NCBI GenBank assembly: GCA_945872035.1
Contig: CAMBYA010000107.1
Location: forward strand, 1-7,616
Source of the DNA: Rhizobium sp. Q54
GTDB lineage: Bacteria; Pseudomonadota; Alphaproteobacteria; SMXS01
Direction of reading: 5' to 3'
Length of the DNA: 7,616 nucleotides
Under the pieces are notes generated by a model that was not told the origin of the DNA, did not search any database, and was given only the letters and a program-made list of their open reading frames with translations. This document shows, one piece after another, positions 1-7,616 of the stretch. Within the stretch, counting starts at the first letter, position 1; every line of letters starts with the position of its first letter. A program made the position numbers and the translations under genes.

Positions 1-647
1 AAGGTGCCGGCGCCCACGTGAAGGGTCAGCGTGACGTGGCCGATCCCTGCTTCGGCAAGGCGGCCCATCAGCCCTTCGGTGAAGTGCAGGCTGGCGGTCG
101 GCGCGGCGACGGCGCCGTCGCGGGCCGCGAACATGGTCTGATAGTCGGAATGGTCCTCGGCATCGGTGCCCCGCTTACTGGCGATATAGGGCGGCAGCGG
201 CATCTCGCCGTGTTCCATGATGGCAAGGTCGAGATCGCGGCCGGACCGGTCGAACCGGACCAGCAACTCTCCGCCCTCGCCTCTCATCATTACCTGCGCG
301 ACGAGGTTGGCCATATGGATTCGGTCACCCGGCCTCAGGCGCTTTCCGGGGCGGGCGAACGCCTGCCACTCCTGGCCGTCGACCCGCTTGTGCAGCAGCA
401 GTTCGATCCGCGCCTCGCCGCGGCGGCCGTCCGCCTGACGGATGCCGTGGAGCCGCGCGGGAATCACCCTGGTGTCGTTGAACACCATGATGTCGCCGGC
501 GCACAGCAGGCCCGGCAGGTCGGCGACACCGGCGTCCACCAGTCCGTCGTCGCCGATCACCAGCATCCGGGCGGAGTCGCGCGGCCGGGCGGGCCGCAGG
601 GCGATGCGGTCCTCGGGCAGGTGGAAATCGAAGTCCGAGACTCTCAT
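1..647 (-). CDS. queA: S-adenosylmethionine:tRNA ribosyltransferase-isomerase QueA, 3' end outside the window
   Basis: QueA transfers and isomerises the ribosyl part of S-adenosylmethionine onto 7-aminomethyl-7-deazaguanine in tRNA, giving epoxyqueuosine, in the cytoplasm. The first 215 residues are visible and the frame stays open to the window edge; the family is usually about 340-360 residues, so roughly the N-terminal 60% is here. It begins [19 protein letters not shown], the typical QueA opening, which fixes the ATG. Family motifs follow in order: [12 protein letters not shown] (about 55-66), GEMPLPPYI (147-155), DYQTMFA (168-174), [10 protein letters not shown] (181-190) and [10 protein letters not shown] (206-215). 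I see no Shine-Dalgarno sequence in the 20 bases before the ATG. In many alphaproteobacteria queA follows the cyclophilin genes directly; here the DUF2239 gene lies between on the other strand, so queA must use a promoter in the 121-bp divergent gap or distant readthrough. Identification is secure. Confidence 0.97.
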   Translation of the reverse strand, partial: MRVSDFDFHLPEDRIALRPARPRDSARMLVIGDDGLVDAGVADLPGLLCAGDIMVFNDTRVIPARLHGIRQADGRRGEARIELLLHKRVDGQEWQAFARPGKRLRPGDRIHMANLVAQVMMRGEGGELLVRFDRSGRDLDLAIMEHGEMPLPPYIASKRGTDAEDHSDYQTMFAARDGAVAAPTASLHFTEGLMGRLAEAGIGHVTLTLHVGAGT

Positions 648-680
648 GGCTGGGTAATTGCCGTAACGGCCGCGTGAAGT

Positions 681-694
681 GAAGAACATTCTTC
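681..694. repeat. Short dyad GAAGAA-CA-TTCTTC in the queA/DUF2239 divergent gap
   Basis: A perfect 6-bp inverted repeat with a 2-bp spacer lies 34 bp upstream of the queA start, just downstream of the A+T-rich core of the intergenic region. It is small enough to form by chance, but its position would suit a binding site acting on queA. It does not match the alphaproteobacterial LexA box (GTTC-N7-GTTC). Confidence 0.3.
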
Positions 695-703
695 CTGAAA
701 TAT

Positions 704-741
704 TACCCGGATGATATTGATCCGATGAATATACCCGGGTA
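704..741. promoter_or_regulatory. Candidate operator: repeated TACCCGG sites across the DUF2239 promoter
   Basis: TACCCGG occurs at 704-710 and again at 732-738, 28 bp apart and in the same orientation. Each copy is followed within a few bases by ATATTG or ATATCG. The second copy is part of a perfect 10-bp palindrome, TACCCGGGTA (732-741). The copies lie just upstream of the -35 box and across the end of the spacer and start of the -10 box of the promoter for the plus-strand gene, positions from which a bound protein could block polymerase. The repeats are seen directly; the operator role is inferred. Confidence 0.35.
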
Positions 742-745
742 CAAT
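717..745 (+). promoter_or_regulatory. Predicted sigma-70-type promoter of the DUF2239 gene
   Basis: TTGATC (717-722) and TACAAT (740-745) are separated by exactly 17 bp, a good fit to TTGACA-N17-TATAAT. The predicted start of transcription is near 752, giving a leader of about 17 bases that still holds the ribosome binding site at 759-763. The surrounding 680-750 stretch is distinctly A+T-richer than the rest of the window, as expected for a promoter region. Confidence 0.6.
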
Positions 746-758
746 ATCGCACCCTGCC

Positions 759-763
759 GGAGG
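759..763 (+). promoter_or_regulatory. Ribosome binding site that fixes a TTG start
   Basis: GGAGG lies 5 bases before the TTG at 769-771. No ATG or GTG nearby would keep the conserved N-terminal residues of the DUF2239 protein, so this site supports TTG as the real start. Confidence 0.7.
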
Positions 764-768
764 CTATC

Positions 769-1373
769 TTGTCCGTAACCGAACGACACAGCTGCACCGC
801 CTTCATTGGCGCCACCCGTATTGCTACCGGCGACCTGACCTGGGTAGCACTGGCGGTCAAGGAGGCGCTGGAAGCCGACGGCATGGCTCAGGCGCTGGTC
901 TTCGATGACCGCACCAGCCGCGTTATCGAAATCGACTTCCGCGGGGGTCGCGATGACGTCCTGCGGAGCATCGCCGCCCGTGACCTGGCCGAGGAAGCGG
1001 CGCAGTCGCCTGAGCCCGCGTTGCGCCGCCCCGGAAGGCCCAGGCTGGGCGTGGTGTCGCGCGAAGTCACCCTTCTGCCGCGGCACTGGGATTGGCTGAG
1101 CAGCCAACCGGGGGGAGCGTCGGTCACTCTCCGCCGGCTGGTCGACGAGTCGCGCCGCGCTTCCGACAGCAAGGACCGCATCCGGCAGGCACAGGATGCG
1201 GCATACCGGTTCATGATGGTCATGGCCGGCGACCGGCCTGGCTTCGAGGAAGCGAGCCGTGCCCTGTTCGCCGGCAATCTGGAAGGGTTCGAGCGCCACA
1301 CGACGGCGTGGCCGGTGGACATCCGCGACCACGCCTACCGGATGGCCGCGTCGGTCTTCCGGACCGAGGGCGC

Positions 1374-1377
<4 letters not shown>
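769..1377 (+). CDS. DUF2239 family protein, function unknown; possible DNA-binding regulator
   Basis: The 202-residue product matches my memory of the DUF2239 (COG3644) pattern throughout: [13 protein letters not shown] (10-22), [18 protein letters not shown] (42-59), [19 protein letters not shown] (89-107), [15 protein letters not shown] (113-127), [26 protein letters not shown] (145-170) and [12 protein letters not shown] (180-191). No signal peptide or membrane segment is seen, so it is probably cytoplasmic. The family has no established function. Residues 89-92 (GRPR) resemble an AT-hook core, and 96-131 read as a strand, a short helix, a turn at PGG and a second helix, like a ribbon-helix-helix; this is inference. 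Start is TTG with a GGAGG 5 bases ahead and its own promoter. It is the only plus-strand gene here and ends convergently with the cytoplasmic cyclophilin, the two stops sharing CTAG. Family assignment is strong; any function is speculation. Confidence 0.9.
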
Positions 1378-1850
<473 letters not shown>

Positions 1851-1869
1851 GATCTCTTTCTCCTGTTCT

Positions 1870-1886
1870 GCGGCGCCGGGCGCCGC
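1870..1886. repeat. Intercistronic G+C hairpin between the two cyclophilin genes
   Basis: GCGGCGCC at 1870-1877 is complemented by GGCGCCGC at 1879-1886; sterically this gives a 7-bp all-G/C stem with a 3-base loop. It fills the 40-bp gap just before the AGGAG of the downstream cyclophilin. No T-run follows on the minus strand, so it is not a standard intrinsic terminator. It could shape mRNA processing or translation of the downstream gene. Confidence 0.45.
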
Positions 1887-1890
1887 GGTC

Positions 1891-2511
1891 CTATTGGGGC
1901 GCGCCGGTAGCCGGCGCGGGTGTTGCTGGCGTCGACGGCCCGCGTTCCTCGGGCGTCATGTCGGCGGCGACCCTCAGCGACTGGATCGTGTCGGGGAAGT
2001 CGACCTTGCCGTTGTTTGCCTCTGTGCCTTGGCGGATCTGGTCGACGGCCTCCATGCCCTCGATCACCCTGCCCCACACCGTGTACTGGTTGTCCAGCGA
2101 TCGCTTGGCATTGAGCATGATGAAGAACTGGCTGTCGGCGCTGTCCACGTTGCCGCCCTCGCGCGCCATAGACACGGTCCCGCGCAGATGCCGCAGGCTG
2201 TTGAACTCGTTTTTCATCTCCTTGCCGGAGCCGCCCGTGCCGTCGCCCTTCGGGTCACCGGTCTGTGCCATGAAATCGGGGATCACCCGGTGGAACTTGA
2301 GGCCGTCATAGAAGTGCTGCCGCGTCAGTTCCTTGATCCGGGCCACATGGTTGGGCGCCTTGTCGGGCCGCATCTCGACGATCACCCGGCCATGTTGAAG
2401 CTCCATGACCAGGGTGTTCTCGAGGTCGAGCTTTTCCCATTCCACGGCGTGTGCCGGCAGGCCGAAAGCGCCCACGACCGCCGCGAGCAGCAGGGTACGG
2501 ATCATGCGCAT
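1891..2511 (-). CDS. Exported peptidyl-prolyl cis-trans isomerase, cyclophilin type (PpiA-like)
   Basis: The 206-residue product has an N-terminal signal peptide (basic MRMIR, a hydrophobic run at about 6-18, probable cleavage after LPAHA at 22), so it should fold proteins in the periplasm. The cyclophilin domain spans about 29-178, with FHRVIPDFMAQTG (73-85, catalytic Arg75), GTGGSG, RGTVSMAR, DSQFFIM and QYTVWGRV. It ends in a roughly 25-residue tail rich in Pro, Ala and Thr (TPATPAPATGAPQ), absent from the cytoplasmic paralogue and probably disordered. The first ATG is chosen because AGGAG at 2522-2526 lies 10 bases ahead; a second ATG two codons later is possible. Its ribosome binding site sits inside the 3' end of coaD and only 1 bp separates the genes, so the two are probably translationally coupled. 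The two neighbouring cyclophilins share many blocks and look like an old tandem duplication with split destinations. Confidence 0.93.
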   Translation of the reverse strand: MRMIRTLLLAAVVGAFGLPAHAVEWEKLDLENTLVMELQHGRVIVEMRPDKAPNHVARIKELTRQHFYDGLKFHRVIPDFMAQTGDPKGDGTGGSGKEMKNEFNSLRHLRGTVSMAREGGNVDSADSQFFIMLNAKRSLDNQYTVWGRVIEGMEAVDQIRQGTEANNGKVDFPDTIQSLRVAADMTPEERGPSTPATPAPATGAPQ

Positions 2512-2512
2512 G

Positions 2513-3016
2513 CTATTTCTGCTCCTTCAGCCGCGCCAGGGTGCGCGCCTTCACGTCCGGTGGCACGAAGTGGCCGATCTCGCCGCCCATGGTCGCGATC
2601 TCGCGGATCAGCTTGCCCGCAAGGGACTGAAGGCCAATGCTCGCCGCGAGATAGACCGTCTCCACCCTGGGGTTGAGCTGGGAGTTCATGCCGTTCATCT
2701 GGAACTCGTAGTCGAAGTCGGTGACGCTGCGCAGCCCGCGGAACAGCACGGTGGCGCCCACCTCGTCGGCAAACTGCACGACGAGGCCGCTGAACGGACG
2801 CACATCGACGGCGCCATCGGCCTGCAACTGGCTGGTCTCGCGCCGCACCATCTCGACCCGTTCCTCGAGGGAGAATACCGGTCCCTTGCCGGCATTGATC
2901 GCCACGCCGATCACCAGCCGGTCCACCAGCCCCAGGGCCCGGCCGATGATGTCGATGTGGCCGTTATGGATCGGGTCGAAGGTGCCCGGATAAAGTCCCA
3001 CGCGTTCCTTTGTCAT
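2513..3016 (-). CDS. coaD: Phosphopantetheine adenylyltransferase
   Basis: CoaD joins ATP and 4'-phosphopantetheine to make dephospho-CoA and pyrophosphate, the fourth step of coenzyme A synthesis, in the cytoplasm. At 167 residues it has the usual size. The nucleotidyltransferase motif GTFDPIHNGH (11-20) carries the T/HxGH signature at His17-His20; Lys44 sits in the AGKGPVF segment; RGLRSVTDFDYEFQMNGMN (93-111) is the conserved substrate-binding block. The C-terminal motif that reads ISSSLVKE in E. coli reads LAGKLIRE here (132-139), further from consensus than the IAS[KR]LVKE form I recall for alphaproteobacteria. The ATG is supported by GGAG at 3022-3025, 5 bases away. It starts 11 bp after the gyrA stop and is followed at 1 bp by the exported cyclophilin, indicating a shared transcript. 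Identification is secure. Confidence 0.97.
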   Translation of the reverse strand: MTKERVGLYPGTFDPIHNGHIDIIGRALGLVDRLVIGVAINAGKGPVFSLEERVEMVRRETSQLQADGAVDVRPFSGLVVQFADEVGATVLFRGLRSVTDFDYEFQMNGMNSQLNPRVETVYLAASIGLQSLAGKLIREIATMGGEIGHFVPPDVKARTLARLKEQK

Positions 3017-3027
3017 GCGGTCTCCGC

Positions 3028-5805
<2,778 letters not shown>

Positions 5806-5833
5806 GTCCTGGGACTGCCTTCCAGAAATGCAG

Positions 5834-5855
5834 TGCGCCGCGCATGCGCGGCGCA
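5834..5855. promoter_or_regulatory. Perfect 22-bp palindrome in the gyrA leader
   Basis: The half-site TGCGCCGCGCA (5834-5844) is followed immediately by its exact reverse complement (5845-5855). It lies about 20 bases downstream of the predicted gyrA transcription start and 28 bases upstream of the TTG start. In RNA it can form a stem of 9-10 G/C-rich pairs that would sit close to the weak ribosome binding site; in DNA it could bind a dimeric protein or extrude under negative supercoiling. No T-run follows on either strand, so a simple terminator is unlikely. The palindrome is directly visible; the role is inferred. Confidence 0.6.
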
Positions 5856-5879
5856 ACATGTGGTAGCGATGAGGTTTTC

Positions 5880-5908
5880 ACTATACCAGTCCGGGGGTGG
5901 CGGGACAA
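5880..5908 (-). promoter_or_regulatory. Predicted gyrA promoter
   Basis: On the minus strand TTGTCC (5908-5903) and TATAGT (5885-5880) are 17 bp apart, and TG sits one base before the -10 box as in extended -10 promoters. Predicted transcription starts near 5873, giving a leader of about 68 bases before the TTG start. It should drive gyrA, coaD and both cyclophilin genes, whose gaps are 11, 1 and 40 bp. Confidence 0.7.
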
Positions 5909-5918
5909 GGATTCCCGC
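5900..5918. repeat. Dyad overlapping the gyrA -35 box
   Basis: GCGGGA (5900-5905) and TCCCGC (5913-5918) are perfect inverted repeats with a 7-base spacer. One arm covers part of the -35 hexamer at 5903-5908. It could be an operator or, in the transcript of the upstream gene, a short hairpin; there is no T-run after it on the minus strand, so it is a poor terminator. Confidence 0.35.
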
Positions 5919-5959
5919 TCCCTTCAACCCCTTGGAAACATGGGATTTTTGGTGCGCCA

Positions 5960-7402
5960 TCACGGCGTGTTACGGGTCAGTACCGTGTAGTTGAAGGTGG
6001 TCTGTCCCTCGGCAGGCGCCCGCACCGTCCAGACGGCCTCGTTGGCCGAATCCTTCTTGTGCGGCAGGCTCTCGGCGGTGACGGTCCAGTCGCCCTGCAT
6101 GCTCTCGACGACGCGGACGTCGACCGGCTCCTTCTTGCCGTTCTTTACGGTTAATTCCCAGGATGATGTGGCCTCGGAAAGCTGACCTTCCGACGTGTTC
6201 ACCTGCTTGAAGTCGGTCTGCTTGCGGTTGACGGTCACGTCGAACGCCTGGCCCAGGTTCAGCGTGACTTCCTCGTTGCGCGGCGTGTGGCGGATGTTGT
6301 CCTCGCCGACAAACTGGGTCTGGCCGCTCGAATCGTCCTTGTAGACGCGCACCACGCCGCCGGGCAGCGGCTTGCCGAGGCCGGCGGTCTCCTTGTTGTC
6401 GAACTTCAGCGAGATTGACGCGGGCTGGGGCTGCATCTGGCCGACGCGGGACATGTACCAGTAGCCTCCGCCCCGGCTTTCCAGCACGCGCGTCGCGGCG
6501 ATCCGCGGCGCTTCCAGCATGGCGACCTGCTTGGTCTGGTTCTCCGCCAGGCTGACGGCGCCCGGCAGCGTGTAGAGGTGATATTCGAAGAACGATTCCT
6601 CGGTTGCGCCTCTCTTTGCGGTCACTGTCACCATAGGCGCCGCCATAGCTTCCATGTCGCGGGAATAGTTCTGCGAGACGCGGTTCAGCTGCCCGGCCAC
6701 CACTTGCACGCGGGCATTGTCGTAGGGCGTGCCGCTGGTGTTGGTGATGGTGATCCAGCCTTGCAGCGACAGCGACTTCTCGTCCGGCGCCAGGTTGGCG
6801 ACATAGTCGGCCTTCCAGTCCAGGCCGCCGGTCATGTAGGTCAGCATCAGGTCGCGGGTCACCGGACTGGCGGCCTCGACGCTCATGGACAGCGTCGGCC
6901 GCGACCGGAGGTTGGCGGGCAGACTGTCGAACAGCAGGCGGGTGTTCACGCTGGTGGCGCCGGACATGGTCTCGACCCGGTCGCCGATTTTCAGCACCAC
7001 GCCGCCGGTCGCGCCCAGCACGGTCGCGGTCTCGGTGGTTTCCGCGCCGGTGCCGGGATTGGTGTGGACCAGCCTGACGGTCCGGCCGACCGACTTCTCC
7101 AGCAGCTTTTCCGGGCTGAGCAGGTCGAAATCGAAGTTCTGTTCCCGCACGTCGAACGGCGCGCCCTTCAGCAGCGCGGTCTCGGCCTGGATCTGGGCGG
7201 CCACGTCGACGAACGACAGCACGCTGCGCCCGGCGAGCACGGCGACCGTGCGGGTGTCGCGCACAAGGCCGGTGCCGCCGTTGTAGACGGTGAGGCTGAG
7301 CGCCTTCCGGTCCTGCAGGGTGACTCTGGCGTCCTCCGCCCATGCAACACTGCTACAGGCGGCCGATACCAGCAGGGCCGCCGTCAAAGCCTTCGCGCGC
7401 AT
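5960..7402 (-). CDS. Secreted DUF4139 domain protein, function unknown
   Basis: The 480-residue product has a clear signal peptide (MRAKALTAALLVSAACSSVAWA, probable cleavage before EDARVT), so it is exported to the periplasm or beyond. A cysteine at 16 lies within the hydrophobic segment but the preceding SAA is a poor lipobox, so a lipoprotein is less likely. The mature protein opens with LTVYNGGTGLVRDTRTV (36-52 region), a start typical of DUF4139 proteins, and continues as beta-rich sequence with GLDWKADYVANL (near 206-217), GWITITNTSG and, near the C-terminus, WELTVKNGKKEPVDVRV, all features I associate with the DUF4139 domain. No enzymatic motif was recognised. The ATG at 7402 is preferred over an adjacent TTG because GGGAG at 7410-7414 is 7 bases from it. 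It lies between ssb and gyrA on the same strand, with its own gaps on both sides (99 and 154 bp). The family link is good; the role is unknown. Confidence 0.88.
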   Translation of the reverse strand: MRAKALTAALLVSAACSSVAWAEDARVTLQDRKALSLTVYNGGTGLVRDTRTVAVLAGRSVLSFVDVAAQIQAETALLKGAPFDVREQNFDFDLLSPEKLLEKSVGRTVRLVHTNPGTGAETTETATVLGATGGVVLKIGDRVETMSGATSVNTRLLFDSLPANLRSRPTLSMSVEAASPVTRDLMLTYMTGGLDWKADYVANLAPDEKSLSLQGWITITNTSGTPYDNARVQVVAGQLNRVSQNYSRDMEAMAAPMVTVTAKRGATEESFFEYHLYTLPGAVSLAENQTKQVAMLEAPRIAATRVLESRGGGYWYMSRVGQMQPQPASISLKFDNKETAGLGKPLPGGVVRVYKDDSSGQTQFVGEDNIRHTPRNEEVTLNLGQAFDVTVNRKQTDFKQVNTSEGQLSEATSSWELTVKNGKKEPVDVRVVESMQGDWTVTAESLPHKKDSANEAVWTVRAPAEGQTTFNYTVLTRNTP

Positions 7403-7409
7403 CAATGTT

Positions 7410-7414
7410 CTCCC
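7410..7414 (-). promoter_or_regulatory. Ribosome binding site deciding between adjacent TTG and ATG starts
   Basis: GGGAG on the minus strand is 7 bases before the ATG at 7402 but only 4 before the in-frame TTG at 7405, favouring the ATG as the start of the DUF4139 gene. Confidence 0.6.
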
Positions 7415-7444
7415 GTCCTTCGACTGTGCAATGGACTAGAGCTA

Positions 7445-7466
7445 TTGCGGTTTGCCGATACCGCAA
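7445..7466. repeat. Inverted repeat in the gap between ssb and the DUF4139 gene
   Basis: TTGCGGT (7445-7451) and ACCGCAA (7460-7466) are a perfect 7-bp inverted repeat with an 8-base loop, 36 bp past the ssb stop. It could be the hairpin of an ssb terminator, but the minus strand continues TAGCTC with no T-run, so an operator or mRNA-stabilising stem is as likely. Confidence 0.45.
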
Positions 7467-7501
7467 CGGTTACCGGGAACTTTCAGGACAACAGGCCGCG
7501 A

Positions 7502-7616
7502 TCAGAACGGAATTTCGTCGTCGAGGTCGCTGGCGCCGCCCCGTCCGCCGCCGCCCGAAGACGCCCCGCCGCCGGCATAGCTGTCCTCTCGGCTGCCGAA
7601 GCCGCCGCTGCTGCCG
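7502..7616 (-). CDS. ssb: Single-stranded DNA-binding protein, C-terminal tail only
   Basis: Only the last 37 codons are in the window; the OB-fold domain lies beyond the right edge. What is seen is a Gly/Ser-rich linker (for example GSSGGFGSRE and ASSGGGGRGG) ending in SDLDDEIPF and a TGA stop. An acidic tip finishing in Ile-Pro-Phe after a glycine-rich disordered linker is the hallmark of bacterial SSB; the tip is the docking site for partner proteins in replication, recombination and repair. Finding it upstream of gyrA on the same strand fits the ssb-gyrA neighbourhood I recall from other alphaproteobacteria. A different protein with the same tail is very unlikely. Confidence 0.93.
   Translation of the reverse strand, partial: GSSGGFGSREDSYAGGGASSGGGGRGGASDLDDEIPF

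Noticed and set aside
18..677. Plus-strand open frame of 219 codons at the left edge, and other plus-strand frames up to 3391
   Set aside because: They are antisense to queA, both cyclophilins and coaD, which are all well supported; the predicted products look like reverse-strand artefacts.
703..1332. Minus-strand 209-codon open frame opposite the DUF2239 gene
   Set aside because: The plus strand gives a full-length family match with promoter and ribosome binding site; the minus product matches nothing known to me.
5834..5855. The 22-bp palindrome as an intrinsic terminator
   Set aside because: No T-run follows on either strand, and it lies just downstream of a good promoter and upstream of gyrA, where full termination would make no sense.
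5970..7343. A 457-codon open frame on the minus strand in another frame of the DUF4139 gene
   Set aside because: The product is very rich in Arg, Gly and Pro with no domain signature, while the DUF4139 frame has a signal peptide, a ribosome binding site and family motifs.
7407..7421. Possible LexA (SOS) box GTTC-N7-CTTC upstream of the DUF4139 gene
   Set aside because: One half-site departs from the GTTC-N7-GTTC rule, it overlaps the ribosome binding site rather than a promoter, and a single near match is expected by chance.

Overview
The window is about 65% G+C by eye and carries a compact housekeeping cluster of an alphaproteobacterium. The evidence is the run of minus-strand genes ssb, gyrA, coaD, two cyclophilins and queA, an order I recall from this class, and a GyrA whose N-terminus and C-terminal domain read like alphaproteobacterial gyrase. 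I cannot fix the order or genus from sequence alone.

Layout from right to left, in the direction most genes are read. The 3' end of ssb (7502-7616) gives the glycine-rich linker and acidic tip of the single-stranded DNA-binding protein. A 99-bp gap follows, then a secreted DUF4139 protein (5960-7402). A 154-bp gap holds a convincing gyrA promoter (TTGTCC, 17-bp spacer, TATAGT), a dyad overlapping its -35 box, and a perfect 22-bp palindrome in the predicted mRNA leader. Next comes gyrA (3028-5805, probably a TTG start), then coaD 11 bp later, an exported cyclophilin 1 bp after coaD, and a cytoplasmic cyclophilin 40 bp further on. These four look like one transcription unit serving DNA topology, coenzyme A synthesis and protein folding.

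The unit is interrupted by one plus-strand gene, a DUF2239 protein (769-1377), which converges on the cytoplasmic cyclophilin and shares a CTAG with it so that both stop codons overlap. Its own promoter lies in a short A+T-rich region divergent from queA. queA (1-647) runs off the left edge and makes the penultimate step of queuosine in tRNA.

No phage, insertion sequence, CRISPR array, tRNA or rRNA was seen, and no gene-free stretch reaches 300 bp. The most interesting points are the DUF2239 gene, whose middle region looks like an AT-hook-like GRP segment followed by a ribbon-helix-helix and whose promoter carries repeated TACCCGG sites; the palindromic leader of gyrA; and a glutamine at the gyrase position where quinolone-sensitive enterobacteria have serine. 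I did not find a clearly new multi-gene system.
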